Of a stretch of DNA of 64,000 nucleotides, positions 1 to 13,300 are shown piece by piece. The notes beneath the pieces were generated by a model, which did not search any database, had not been told where the DNA came from, and saw only the letters and a program-made list of their open reading frames with translations. Origin of the DNA: Thermothelomyces thermophilus ATCC 42464. Its lineage: Eukaryota; Ascomycota; Sordariomycetes; Sordariales; Chaetomiaceae. A program made the position numbers and the translations under genes. The stretch spans positions 372,001 to 436,000 of the forward strand of contig NC_016477.1 in assembly GCF_000226095.1 (NCBI RefSeq). The letters are read 5' to 3'. The first letter of the stretch is position 1. Each line of letters opens with the position of its first letter.

Positions 1-1
1 T

Positions 2-298
2 GAATCCTAACGCCGTCTGGAAGAGGCCTAGCGTAAGTTGTCTAAAAAGCTTGCGTGGCTCCGGTATTTTCGTTAGTAGAAGGAGTTTTTAGTAGAGAAA
101 GGTGCCGATATGGTGGCGTGTGGTCTGTCGACCTTAGACGAGTTAGAGGAGGTTAAGCGGCAAGAGACGCCTGCCATGCCCTCGTCACAGATTAATGATG
201 CCGTCGATGCTATTGACTAGGGCGCCGTCTTTGGTTCTGTCCCGGGTTTTCCTTTGGTCGATCCGGGTTCTGCCGGTGGAACTGTTCTAGTTTCTTAG
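2..298 (+). pseudogene. Antisense coding region of element A, 3' part (coiled coil)
   Basis: Read on the plus strand, opposite to the element's gag-pol, this frame stays coding-like for 98 codons to a TAG at 296-298. Five internal stops are all TAA or TAG, as expected from RIP of Gln codons. It contains KEFLVEKGADMVA and LSTLDELEEV, matching the antisense frames of C (38394-38767) and B (13866-14200). The Zn-cluster half would lie left of position 1. Function is not known; see the findings. Confidence 0.55.
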
Positions 299-3200
299 GG
301 CAGTTTAAATTCTTAACTAGTTCCTATAAGTTGTCTTCTAGTCTAAAATTAAGCTATTTGACTAGATACTATAGTTCCCTATTAATGATACGTAAATCTA
401 GAATTTCTTTGATGTCCTATTCTTCTTCCTTGTCTTCTGCTTCGATATACGTGGTAACCTTAGCATTTTTCGGTGCTGGTTCGAGAAGCGAAATATAAAA
501 AACATCTATCCGTAGTCGTATGGATGATAGTAACAATAGTCGGTAGTTAGATATTGAAATTCGTTCTTTGATAACAAAGGGTCCGACCTTTTTGAAGTCT
601 AGCTTCGTGCTTGGTCGTTTGGTTCGTAAGTTTCGTACGATCAGGTAGACTTTGTCTCCCCTCTCTAGGCAAGGTCCCTCAAGCCTGTATTTGTCGTAGT
701 AGTTTTTTATTCTAGTTCTGACAAACTTGAGTTCCTTTTTGAGCTTCTCGTATAGTGTGTACATCTGTTCTGCTTTGACTACTGCTCTTGGCACTATGAC
801 CTCTAGTCCTTGCCTAAGGTCTGCTTCGTATCTGTAGTTCGCGAAGAACGGTGTGACTTTAGTCGTTTCTGTTGGCATCGTGTTGTAGGCGAGTTGTGCT
901 ATTGGTAATAGTATAACCTAGTTGTCTTGCTAGTAATTGATGTAAGAGCGGAGGTATTGCTTAATAACTTGGTTTAGTTGCTCCGTTTGTCCGTCGGTCT
1001 GTAGGTGATATGCTGTTGACAGCTTGCTGTTAACGCCTAATCGTTGTATTAACGCTTACTAGAACTTTGATGCGAACTTGATATCTCTATCGGTGATCTA
1101 TTCTTACGGCTAAGCATGCACTGATGTAACTTGCTAATAGATTATGTCTGCTAACTGTTCTGCTATCTAGGACTCCTTATAGGGAAAGAAGTATGCCTAC
1201 TTGGTCAGGCGATCTACTATAGTAAGAATACTATCGTAGGTTACTCCTATAGCTATGTCCTTAGATTCTAGCAGTTTCGTGATAAAGTCTATCGTAACTA
1301 AACTCTATAGTTTGTTAGCTATTAGCAGTGGCTGAAGTAGTCTATACGGCTTGTGTCGTGCCGTTTTGCTTCGATTGCAGATGTCGTAGTTCCGTACGAC
1401 TTCCTTAACCTGTGCCGTTAACTATGGAAAGTCGTAGTGTCTCTTGACTTGTATGACAGTCTTTGTAACTCCTTTGTGTCCTCCGAGTTTTAATTCGTAG
1501 AGTTCTTAAATCATTCGCAGCTATTGATCTTTATCGTGGATATACGCTTTGCCTTGGTACCAGAGTTTCCCATCTTTTTCTTCCACTCCGTCAGGTACTA
1601 CTAGTCTGGGTGCTACTTGATACTATGCCTTGTTAATCCTTTCCTCTCGAAAGATTGTATAGCATTCTAGGAACGAGTCAAGTGGATTATCTTCTACGGG
1701 TGTCTACGTTTCGTGGTGTAATGTCCTGTCTGTTTGTTCCTTGAATAACGGTGGTATTGTTCCTGTTTGTCCTTTCGTGTGATCCGTTTGTTGGCTTAAA
1801 ATATCTGCTTATGCGTTTTCTTTGCCCTTTTTGTAGCGGATCTCGAAGTTGAATTTTGCGAGGAATTCTGCCTATCGTATTTGTCGTCCGTTGAGTTCCT
1901 TTGTCGTCGTAAAGTATTGTAAATTCTTGTGATCTGTATATACTTGTACCGGTTCAATCGTGCCACTAAGGTATAGTCGCCATTCCTTGAAAGCTTCGAT
2001 AATCGCAAGTAGTTCCTTGTTATGAATCGGATAATTGAGACGTAGTCTATCAAGCTTCTTAGAAAAGAAGGCTACAGGATGTAGCTTCCTTTATTCGTCT
2101 CGTTGTCCTAATTGTCCTCCAATAGCGTAGTCTGAAGCGTCCGTTTCCACCTCAAATAGCTTCTTAGGGTCTAGTAGCACCAGTACTAGGTCTTTAGTAA
2201 TGGCGTTATAGATCTATATAAATGCTTACTTATATTGCTCTTCCTATTGGAATTTAGCGTTCTTCTTGGTAAGTTCGTGCAAAGGTTGTACGATCGCTCT
2301 AAAGTTCCTAATGAACATCTGGTAGAAGTTCGTAAATCCGATGAAACTTCGTACTTCCGTGACTAACATTAGTTATAGCCAATTCTTAATGGCTTTAACC
2401 TTTGAAGGTTCTATCTAGATTTGTCTAGGGGATATTTCGTATCCTAGAAACACCGTTTTCCTAACGTGGAATTCGCTCTTTTCCTTATTAACTAATAGTT
2501 TATATACATATAGCGTATCTAACACTACTTTCACGTGCTTCCGGTGTTCGTCTATCGTCTTAGAGAAGATAAGTATGTCGTCGAGATAATATACCGCAAA
2601 TTTGTCAAGAAAGGGTCAGATAGCTTGATCAATCAGGGCTTAGAACGTTGCTAGCACATTTGTAAGTCTAAATGGCATAACAAGGTACTCGTAGTGGCTA
2701 TAGGGTGTCCTAAAGGCCGTTTTCCACTCGTCGCCTTCTTTGATCCGTATATAGTTATAGGCCGATAGCAAGTCAAGACGCGTAAAATATTAGGCTCCTG
2801 CTAACTAATCTCGGAGCCGTGAGATTAGCGGTAACGGGTATCGGTTTTTCACGGTCTGTTTGTTAAGTTACTAATAGTTAACATATAACTATAGCTTTCC
2901 GTCTTTCTTAGGCACAAACAGGATTAGATAGCCTGCTAGCGATGTTGACAGGCGGATATATCCTCTTCGAAGGTTCTCCTCCAAATATCGCTTAAGTTCT
3001 TCGTTCTATATCTGGCTCGTATAATAAATCTTGAAGAACTTTAGTCGTACTCCTTCCTTAAGCTTGATCTCGTAATCCTATAGGCCGTGTTCTGGTAATC
3101 CTTCTAGATACTTCGGTTCGAATGCTAGGTATCCTTCGTATTCCTTCGGTACTTCCCTAGTCTTGTCTTGTTTCTCGGTTTTCTAATAGTATACGAACTT

Positions 3201-6196
3201 GGTTCTGTCTATGGCGATACTAGCGATTTCTCCTATCTTAACCTACTACTCTAATTACAATGCTCCGCATTTGTCAATAGAGAGAATAGCTATCGGCGAT
3301 TTAGCTCGTTCCTCCTGTCGCGATATCGATGTCGTTATGCCGCCTCTTCTAGAGTCTGTAGTAGTCTGCCTGCTACTGTCCGTCTCTTGCGGTAGATCCG
3401 TAGGACATGCCTTTCTCTAAGCATCGTCCGCTCGCGATCCTTGCACGCTCCCTATCTCGCTAGTCGAATATGACTCTATTTAGGGTTGTAGGTAGCTACT
3501 ATTCTTCTAGCTAATGTCCGGGTCGTAATCTTCATATTATAGTAACCCTAATATTATATCTTTGTCATTGCCTATATCTACGATACTAAATATGACTGCT
3601 ATAGTCTTCCCTGCCATAGTAATATCGATCAGTTCGGTCTCCCTACGTACCTATTACGTTGGAAATGGCCCTTTGACTATGTTATACTTCTGCTTCATTC
3701 TCTAGGGTATCTATAGCTAATTTATAAGCGTTGGCGAAATCAGGTTTATCTCTGCTCTACTATCTACTAGTGCAAGCATTTCGTGCTGTTTCTATTATGC
3801 TATTATCTATAATCGCTTATCTTGCCGCCGTCGTCCAAAGATTATAGCGATTTCCTATGTTTCTACTGGGAGGTCTCGGTATAGTGGTCTCTTGCGCTAG
3901 TCCCTCCTATACTACGCTACTACTCGCCGCTACACGGGCGTTAATAGTTTCCGGGCCCCTTAAAGGGCCCTGACCCGTTTCCCAGGTTAGTACTAACCTC
4001 TCCGGTTGTTCGGCTAATAGCGGCTTCGTCGATCGTGCTTATTTCCGTAAGCTATTAAGTGCTTGTAGCTTCTTACTATTAGGTCCGTTCTGCTTTCTAT
4101 CGTACGTGCTATAGCTTTATCTAAAGCTCCCGAATTCGTAATTTCTTTTTATCCGTATAATAGAGGCAATCGTTGCTTTAGCACGAGTCCTACGTGTCTC
4201 GTCCTATTCCGCAGTGCCTAGGCTAGGCTCGTCTTAGAACTATCGTAATGCCTTCTAAATTGCAGGCTTTGATCTTCCAGAGCAATTCGGCCGCTCTATT
4301 TCTTGCATTATAGACCTATTCCACAGGGCATAAGCCTCTGTCCTCGTTTTCCTGTCAGGTCGGCCAGTGATTGTTTCCGAATTTGTCACGGAAGTAATAT
4401 CGGCATTCGTGTACCATACACTAGAACCAGGGCACTTGCGCATGTGCCTTGTGTCGAGGATGTAGTCGTGTGGTGTCGCCTGGGAGGTATTGGAATTCTT
4501 TCCCGAATCCTTCCCATTATATGTAGACCGTAGGTACTCTAGTGCTAATATAGGAGTATTTCTTCTAGTAGCTTTCCTACGTACGCTCGTCTTTTCCACG
4601 GTTCGCGTGTATAAACTAGTATTCTAGGTTCCGTATGTCGTTACTAAGTTATTAGCCGTTAAGATACTCGGCGTAGCTATTAGGCCTATCGTATATCATA
4701 GGCTGTTCTCCTTTAATAGTTTCTATAATACGTTAGAGTTCCCTTATTTCGTCCCTTATTCTATCGCTCTACTAGGCAAGTCAAATCAAGCGCCCGTCCC
4801 GTTCACGTAGTTCCGTGTTAAGCCGAAAAACTTCGTTATAGTACCATTCGATTCGTTCCTAGAGGAATAGAACATTGGGTCTAGGTCTTTCGATTCCTTA
4901 GGTGTCGGTGGTCTACGATCTATCCCGCCTCTATATGACCGTAAAACCCTACTACCTTAAGACTAGGAGAATCGAGATTAGTGGTACATACTCTCCTGCT
5001 ATGTCCTATTCGGCGAAACCTATCTCTGGATCTATAGTGACTAGTTTAGAGTATGGTGCTTGTTCGTCTTCTCTGTCGCTATCGTGTCTGAGACTGTCTG
5101 TGTCACTGTCCTTATTTTTGTAGCTTGTAGCCGCTACTTCGATAACGTCCTTAGTAGTTTTGTCGATAGCCGTAATTTCCTTCTTAGGGGCTGGTTTCTA
5201 TTCTTTCTTTAGGCTCTAGCATTCTTACTTATAGTGCCCTTTCTTTCTATAGTTATAGTAGGTAACATTAGACTTGTCTTTGGTTGTCTTCTTCTAGTCC
5301 TGCTTCTACGCTACGTCTATATCTATGGCTCTAGGGTACGTCCCGTATGAGGTACTGACGTACGCTTGCTTTTTCTTGTCGTTGGCCTTAACTATGGTTC
5401 CGTTTATTCGACCTCGTTTCTACTGCTCTTGTATGTAGAGTTAATTATCGATCTTGATAGCCTGTATAATGTATTTATCTAGAGTCTCAGGCTAATTATA
5501 CTTATATAGCTTGTCCTTGACCTTTTCCTTTAGGCCATTATAGAACAATTGTATTAACGCCTTATTATTAAGCTAAGACTTAAGCATGTCTTATCTAAAC
5601 TATATGGCATAGGAGGCTGCTAACTTAGTCTGTCGGAGATTGGCGAGTCTTTCTTACGTATAAATCTTCTTGTCTTTGTCGCTAAAAACCTTCCGAAGCT
5701 CTTCTTTAAAACGGTCGTAAGATCGGAAGACTGCCCGTATAAATGTGTCTCGATTGTCTTTGTCTTCCTCCGTAAGATAGTCGTTCCATGTAGGCTCGAA
5801 CTATCTAAGTGCCTTGCCCTCTAGTCTTGTGGCTATATAGAGGACTTTGGCTTTGTCGTCCGGAAACTTGTTGTCATTAAGCCGGAAGTAGGATCGGAGG
5901 TTTGTCAGGAATCCTACGAGATCCTCCTTGGTTCCTCTATATTTGCCAGGTAGTTCGATCTTGATGCGCTTCGCTTTGGCGCCCTCGAGTGCCTCGATTT
6001 TGGCGTAGGCCTCGTTAACCAACTTCTATAAGTACTTTTCGCGGTTCTTGAGTTCCTTGATTCGAGCTTAAGTAGCCTTGTCTCTCTAGTCTAACTCCTA
6101 GATCTGCTGCTAGAGTTGACCAAGCTGAGTAAGCAGCTGTTCGGCCGTGACGTTAGTAGCTATGTCGATGTCGAAGTCACCTCTGTTCTGAACCAT
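280..6196 (-). pseudogene. gag-pol remains of element A
   Basis: The gag start is the ATG at 6196-6194, with the LPGKYRGTKEDLVGFLTNLRS capsid-like stretch near 5950-5860. RT, RNase H and integrase remnants follow leftward with many in-frame TAG and TAA codons. An open stretch at 878-417 is the integrase C-terminal part and includes LERGDKVYLIVRNLRTKR. The chromodomain follows at about 430-270 in degraded form. No part can be translated in full. Degradation is milder than in C. Confidence 0.8.
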
Positions 6197-6223
6197 GATA
6201 GAACAAAGGGAGTAGTAACAACG

Positions 6224-6670
6224 TGTGACGAACCTAACTTAGACTTCTTCTGAAAGGGTCTAAATAGAGGCGGGCTGAGCGTGACGAGCAGGCAGGTCGT
6301 CTAAAGGATTCGGTAAAGCCAAAGGGTTTATAATAACACTAGAGTTGTCTCTTATAGTAATTAGCAATACTTGGTATAAGTACTGTAATTGTAATTGTTA
6401 CTACTAGTAAACTCCTAGAGTCTACTATAACGAGTGACTAGCTAGCTATATATATACAATGGTCTATCCTTCTTTAATAGTTATCACTAGTGCCACTTCT
6501 CCTTTCACTTCGTGATTCTGCGTTGTCGATGGTGACATGTTATTATCACTAGTGAAGACCTTAGTCTTGGCGGTGATAATCTTCTGATTGGTCCGTCGAG
6601 TGATTGGCTGTCGGAATGTCCCGTGTCCTAGCTGTAGCCTGCTAGGCCGCCTATATGCTTATCCGTGATA
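6224..6670 (-). repeat. 5' LTR of element A (type 2)
   Basis: 447 bp. In element orientation it begins TATCACGGATAAGC (TG mutated to TA) and ends TTCGTCACA. It aligns over its full length with the C LTRs (32025-32462 and 39171-39618). Its 3' part also matches the B LTRs. Confidence 0.85.
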
Positions 6671-7506
6671 GATACCCCTTATCTACTAAATATTTAAGCG
6701 CTTCCTTCTTAAATAGATGTTAATACTGGTATAGTCGGATAGCTATAGGTTCTTCTAGAGTAGCTAAGTACTATATAATAGCCTTAGAGTATTTAGAATA
6801 TCCTTCTTTAAGGTTTAAGTCTATAGGTTTAGGAGGATTACTAACGTAGTTAGTATAGATTTACGTATTAACCTAATCGTTAATATTCTCTTTATTTACT
6901 TTTTCTATCTAGTTAGACAGACTAAGAGGCTTCTATAAAAGCCTATTAGTAATAGCGTTTTTAGAACCCAGAATATATTTGACCTTAAAGTCAAATAGCT
7001 AAATCTATACAATCTACTATATTATTAAGGCTCTAGGTATATTACTAGCCGTACCGTTTAACTAGTAAACTAGGATAAGAGCGTTCGTTTCTATAATAAA
7101 GTCAATACTAAAGAGGTACTATTAGAAACGTTTTAATGGGAAAATTACTCTATAGAGCTTCTATTTAGTAAGGTTATACCGTTTCTTTACCTTAGACTAT
7201 ATCCTACTCTTAAACTAGTATAGGTACCTCTTCTTGTCAAGGCCGACTTATTTAATAACTCCTCCCTAACTAAAAGGATTTACATTAGTTATTAGGTATA
7301 TCTAACTATATCTAGGGTTATCGAAAATAAGTAATATAAGGACTAGGGTAGTGGTTATTCGAGTTTAGAGTTCCTTTATAGCCTGCTATTAAGTAAGGCC
7401 CTATTCCTAATAGGCATTCTTCTTTATTAGGTTATATAACAGCCAAGTAATCATAGTAAAGTGCTTTATCTAGATCCGGTAGTAGCTAATAATCCCTAGG
7501 AAGGTA
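6671..7506 (-). pseudogene. Element H: RNase H part of a Gypsy pol
   Basis: On the minus strand from 7500 to 6680 the translation is a typical Gypsy RT-connection and RNase H segment, with RYNLTKQKLYRVIFPLKRF followed by an ETNALILVYQLN stretch and a GSKNAI..RL-like end. All interruptions are TAG or TAA at plausible Gln or Trp positions. It continues the RT at 15064-15720, from which B separates it. It is cut at 6670 by element A, so the integrase of H is not in the window. Confidence 0.78.
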
Positions 7507-7934
7507 TGTTACGGAAATATACATGCAGATACCGCCTGAGCCACTGGTACGAACAGGCCAATCAAGCCGAAGGAATGATAGACCAATCAGGACGGGATCA
7601 CGCTTAGCAAGAAATGATCCTAACAGAGGATCACTAGCTTACAATATAAGCTAGGTAAGCTAGTATAAATGATTACCACGACTGCTAGTGATCCTAGGAG
7701 TATATATACATATAAATAGTCACTCGTTATAGTGGACTCTGAGAGTTTACCAGTGGTAACAATCACAATCACAGTACTCATACCAAGTATTGCTAATTAC
7801 TATAAGAGATAACTCTAAGTGTTGTTATAAACCCTTTAGCTTCACCAAATCCCTTAGACGACCTGCCTGCTTGTCCCGCTTAACCTACCTCTGTCTAGAC
7901 CCTTTCAGAAGCAGTCTGAGTTAGGTTCGTCATA
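7507..7934 (+). repeat. 5' LTR of element B (type 1)
   Basis: Begins TGTTACGGAAATATACATG and ends TTCGTCATA (RIP version of TTCGTCACA). It is the same length as the 3' copy and differs from it by scattered transitions, showing that the two LTRs were mutated independently. Confidence 0.92.
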
Positions 7935-7961
7935 CGTTATTACCACTCCCTTTGTTCTATT

Positions 7962-8948
7962 ATGGTTCAGAACGGAGGTAACTTCGACCTCGACATCGAC
8001 ATAGCTACCGACGTCACAGCCGAACAGCTGCTCACTTAGCTTGGTCAACTCTAGCAGCAGATCTAGGAGTTAGACCAGAGAGATAAGGCTGCTCAAGCTC
8101 GAATCAAGGAACTCGAGAATCGCGAAAAGTACTTGTAGAAGTTAGTTAACAAGGCCTATGCCAAAATCGAAGCGCTCGAGACCGCCAAGGCGAGCCGTAT
8201 CAAGATCGAACTACCTGGCAAATACGGAGGAACTAAGGAGGATCTTATAAGATTCCTAACAAACCTCCGATCCTACTTCTAGCTTAATAATGACAAGTTT
8301 CCGGACGATAAAGCCAAAGTCCTCTATATAACTACAAGGCTAGAGGGCAAGGCACTTAGATGGTTTGAGCCTACGTGGAACGACTATCTTATTAAGGAAG
8401 ACAAAGATGACCGAGACGCGTTTATATAGGCAGTCTTCCGATCTTACGACCGTTTCGAAGAAGAGCTTCGAAAGGTTTTCGGTGATAAAGACGAGAAGAT
8501 TTATATATAAGAAAGACTTGCCAATCTCCGACAGACCAAGTCAATAGCCTCTTACACCATATAGTTTAGACAGGACATGCTTAAGTCTTAGCTTAATGAT
8601 AAGGCGTTAATACAATTGTTTTATAATAGCCTAAAGGAAAAGGTTAAGGACGAGCTATATAAGTATGATCAGCCTGAGACTCTAGATAAATACATCGCGC
8701 AGGCCATTAGGATCGATGATCGACTCTATATACGGGAGCAGCAGAAACAAGGACGAATAAACAGAACTACGGTTAAGGCTAACGATAAGAAAAAGCGAGC
8801 GTACGTTAGTACCTCGTATAGGACGCATCCTGGAGCTATAGATATAGATATAGCGTAGAAGCAGGACTAGAAGAAGACGACCAAAGACAAGTCTAATATT
8901 ACCTACTATAACTATAAAAAGAAAGGGCACTATAAGCAAGAATGCCAG
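7962..8948 (+). pseudogene. gag of element B
   Basis: Starts at ATG 7962 (MVQNGGNFDLDIDIATDV), 28 bp after the LTR. It has a coiled-coil-like N-terminus, a capsid segment around 8200-8360 (LPGKYGGTKEDL...FLTNLRSYF), and ends in a nucleocapsid CCHC knuckle at 8904-8945 with spacing C-x2-C-x4-H-x4-C. The first two Cys of the knuckle are TAC and TAT (Tyr), one G-to-A step from Cys. At least ten in-frame TAG or TAA codons are present, so no product is possible. Confidence 0.85.
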
Positions 8949-10370
8949 AGCCCGAAGAAAGAATAGAAACCAGCCCCTAGAAAGGAAATTACGGCTATCG
9001 ACAAAACTACTAAGGACGTCATCGAAGTAGTAGCCACGAGCTACAAAGACAAGGGCAGTGACACGGACAGTCTCGGACACGATGGCAACGGTAAAGACAA
9101 ACAAGCACCGTACTCCGAACTGGTCACTATAGACCTAGAGACAGGTCTTGCCGAATGGGATATGGTAGGAGAGTATGTACTACCAGTTTCGATTCTCCTA
9201 GCCTTGAGGCAATAGGGTTTTACGGTTACGTAAAGGCAGGATAGATCGTAGACAACCGACACCTAAGGAATCGAAAGACCTAGACCTAATGTTCTATTCC
9301 TCTAGAAACGAATCGAATAGTATCGTAACGAAGTTTTTTAGCTTAATACAGAACTGCGCGAACAGGATAGACGCTTAATTTAACTTGCCTAGTAGAGTAA
9401 TAGAATAAGGGACGAGATGAGGGAACTCCGATGTATCGTAGAAACTATTAAAGGAGAATAGCCTATAATATACAATAGGCCTAATAGCTACGCCAAGTAT
9501 CTTGATGGCTAGTAACTTAGTAACGACATGCGAAACCTAGAATACCAGTTTATACACGCAAACCGCGGAAAAGGTAAGCGTACGTAGGAAAGCTACTAGA
9601 AGAAATACTCCTATGTTAGCACTAGAGTACCTACGGTCTATATATAATGGGAAGGATTCGGGAAAGAATTCTAATACCTCCTAGGCGACACCACATGACT
9701 GCACCCTTAACACGAGGCACATGCGCAAGTGCCTTGGTTCCAGTGTATGGCACACGAATGCCGATACCACTTCCGCGACAAATTCGAAAACAATCACTGG
9801 CTGACCTGACGAGGAAACGAGGACAGAAGCTTACGCCCTGTGGAATAGGTCTACAATATAGGAAATAGAGTAGCCGAATTACTCTGGAAGATCGAAGCCC
9901 GCGATTTAGAAAGCGTTATAGTAGTTCTAAGACGAGCCTAGCCTAGGCACTGCGGAACCAGACAGGACATATAGGACTCGTGCTAGAGCAACGATTGCCT
10001 CTATTATATAGACGAAAAGAAATTGCGAATTCAGGAGCTTTAGACAAAGCTATAGCACGTACAATGGAAAGTAGAACGGACCTAATGGTAGGAAGCCGTA
10101 AGCACTCAATGGCTCACGGAAATGAGCACGATCGACGAAGCCACTATTAGCCAAACAACCGAAGAGGTCAGTACTAACCTAGGAAACGGGTTAGGGCCCT
10201 TCGAGGGGCCCGGAAACCATTAACGCCTACATAGCGGCAAGTGGTAGCGTAGTATAGGAGGGACTAGCGTAAGAGACCACTATATTAAGACCTCCTGGCA
10301 GAAACATAGGAAATCGCTATAATCTTTAGACGACGGCGGCAAGATAAGCGATTATAGATAACAGCATAGT
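8949..10370 (+). pseudogene. Long Cys/His-containing linker between gag and protease of element B
   Basis: About 470 codons separate the CCHC knuckle from the protease, and the frame stays coding-like. It includes a Cys/His group at 9744-9797 with spacing C-x4-C-x2-H-x8-H (CMAHECRYHFRDKFENNHW) and, near 9980, a DSC...DCLYYIDEKK segment. The same order occurs in C (about 34280-34560), and the A counterpart is near 4255-4600. I do not recognise this domain. It could be a gag extension or an added nucleic-acid-binding module. Confidence 0.6.
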
Positions 10371-13300
10371 GGAAACAGCACGAAATGCTCGCACTAGTAG
10401 ATAGTGGAGCAGAGATAAACCTGATTTCGCCAACGCTTGTAAATTAGCTACGGATACTCTAGAGAATGAAGCGGAAGCATAGCATAGTCAAAGGGCTATT
10501 TCCAACGTAATAGGTATATAAGGAGACCAAACCGATCGATATCACTATAGTAGGAAAGACTATAGTAGTCGTATTTAGCATCGTAGACATAGGCAACGAC
10601 AAAGACATAATATTAGGGTTACTATAGCATAAAGACTACGACCTAAACATTAGCTAGAAGAATGGTAGCTACCTATGACCCTAAACGGAGTCATATTCGA
10701 CTAGCGAGATAAGGAGTATACAAGGATCGCGAGCGGACGATGCTTAGAGAAAGGCATGTCCTATAGATCCACCACAAGAGACGGACAGTGGTAGACAGAC
10801 TACTACGGACTCTGGAAGAGGTGGTATAACGACATCGGTATCGCGACAGGAGGAACGAGCTAAATCGCCGATAGCTGTTCTCTCCGTTAACGAATGTAGA
10901 GCATTATAATTAGAGTAGTAGATTGAGATAGGAGAAATTGCCAGTATCGCTATAGATGGAACTAAGTTCATATACTACTAGAAAACCGAGAGACAAGATA
11001 AGACTAGAGAAATACTAAAGGAATATAAAAGATACCTAGCATTCGAACCGAAACATCTAGAAGGACTACTAGAACACGGCCTATAGGATCACGAGATCAA
11101 GCTTAAAGAAGGAGCATGACTAAAGTTCTTTAAGATCTACTATACAAGCTAGACATAGAACGAAGAACTTAAGCGATATTTGGAAGAGAACCTTCGAAGA
11201 GGATATATCTGCCCGTCGACATCGCCAGTAGGCTACCCAATCCTATTTATGCCTAAGAAAGACAGAAAGCTACGGTTATATGTCGACTATCGGCAACTTA
11301 ACGAACAGACCGTGAAAAACCGATACCCGTTACCACTAATCTCACGGCTCCGAGATCAGTTAGCAGGAGCCCAATATTTCACACGTCTTGACTTGCCATC
11401 AGCCTATAACTATATACGGATCAAAGAAGGCGACGAGTAGAAAACGGCCTTTAGGATACCTTATAGCTACTACAAGTACCTCGTTATGCCATTTAGACTT
11501 ACAAACACGCCGGCAATGTTCCAAGCCCTAATTGATCAAGCTATCCGACCCTTTCTCGACAAATTTACGGTATATTATCTCGACGACATACTTATCTTCT
11601 CTAAGACGATGGACGAACACTGGAAGCACGTAAAAGCAGTACTAGACGCGCTACACGCGTATAAGCTATTAGTTAACAAGGAAAAGAGCGAATTCCATGT
11701 TAGGAAGACAGTCTTTTTAGGATACAAAATATCCCTAGGATAAATCCGGATAGAACCTTCAAAGGTTAAAGCTATCAAGAATTGGCTATGACCGACGTTA
11801 GTCACGGAAGTACGAAGCTTCATCGGATTTGCAAACTTCTACCGGATATCTATTAGGAACTTTAGAGCGATCGTATAACCTTTATACAAACTTACTAAGA
11901 AGAATGCTAAATTCTAATAGAAAGAACAATACGAGTAAGCATTTATATAGATCTAGAACGCCATTACTAAAGACCTAGTACTAGTACTACTAGACCCTAA
12001 GAAGCCATTCAAGGTAGAAACGGACGCTTTAGACTATGCCATCGGAGGACAATTAGGATAACGAGACAGACAAGGGAAGCTACATCCTATAGCCTTCTTT
12101 TCAAAGAAGCTCGATAGACCACGTCTCAATTATCCAATCTACAACAAGAAACTACTTGCGATTATCGAAGCTTTCAAGGAATGGCGACTATACCTTAGCG
12201 GCACAATTAAACCGGTACAAGTATATACGGATCACAAGAATTTGCGACACTTCACGACGACAAAGGAACTTAACGGACGACAAATACGATAGGCAGAATT
12301 CCTCGCGGAATTTAACTTTGAGATCTGCTATAAGAAGGGCAAAGAGAACATACGAGCGGATATCTTAAGTCGACGAACAGATCATACGGAAGGACGAACA
12401 GGAACGACACCACCGTTATTCAAGGAACAGACAGACAGAACGCTATATCACGAGACGTAGACGCCTGTAGAAGATGATCTACTCGACTTGTTCCTAGAAT
12501 GCTACGTAATCTTTCGAGAAGAAAGGATTAACGAGATATAGTATCAAGCAGCACCCGGACCACTAGTACCTAACGGAGTAGAAGAAAAAGATGGAAAACT
12601 CTGGTACCGAGGCAAAGTATATATCTATAATAAAGATCAATAGCTGCGAATGATTCGAGAACTCTACGAGTCAAAACTCGGAGGATATAAAGGAGTTACG
12701 AAGACTATTGTATAAGTCAAGAAACACTATGACTTTCCATAGTTAACGGCACGAGTTAAGGAAGTTGTATAGAACTGCGACATCTGCAACCGAAGCAAAA
12801 CAGCACGATACAAGCCGTATAGGCTACTTTAGCCACTGCCAACAGCTGACAAACTATAGAGCTTAGTCACGATAGACTTCATTACGAAGCTGCTAGAATC
12901 CAAGGACATAGCTATAGGAGTAACCTATAATAGTATTCTTACTATAGTAGATTGCCTGACCAAGTAGGCATACTTCTTTCCCTATAAGGAGTCCTAGATA
13001 GCGGAACAGTTGGCAGACGTGATCTATCGGCAAGTTGCATTAGTACATGCTTGGCCGCAAGAATGGATCACCGACAGAGACACAAAGTTCGTATCGAAGT
13101 TCTAGCAAGCGTTAATATAATGATTAGGCGTTAACAGCAAGCTATCAATGGCATATTACCTATAGACTAACAGATAAATAGAGCAACTAAACTAAGTTAT
13201 CGAGTAGTATCTCCGTTCTTACATCAACTACTAGCAAAACGACTAGGTCATACTATTACTAATAGTATAACTTGCCTACAATACGACGCCGACAGAAATG

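Larger units (their letters stand above)
1..6670 (-). mobile_element. Element A: chromovirus-type Ty3/Gypsy, partial
   Basis: A minus-strand copy related to elements B and C. Its 5' LTR is at 6670-6224 and the gag start is at 6196. Pol runs leftward to about 280, and the antisense coding region occupies 2-298. The 3' LTR lies beyond the left edge of the window. The 5 bases next to the LTR are GATAC (6671-6675); the matching duplication is not visible. It is inserted in the older element H just after the H RNase H. It shares its LTR type and pol-to-LTR region with C rather than B. Confidence 0.9.

Noticed and set aside
4255-4599. Open frames on both strands in element A at 4.25-4.6 kb as host genes
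   Set aside because: They lie in the gag-protease linker of element A and match the same segment of B and C.
7935-7961. tRNA primer-binding site after the 5' LTR of element B
   Set aside because: The sequence does not begin with TGG and gave no clear match to a tRNA 3' end; self-priming is possible but untested.
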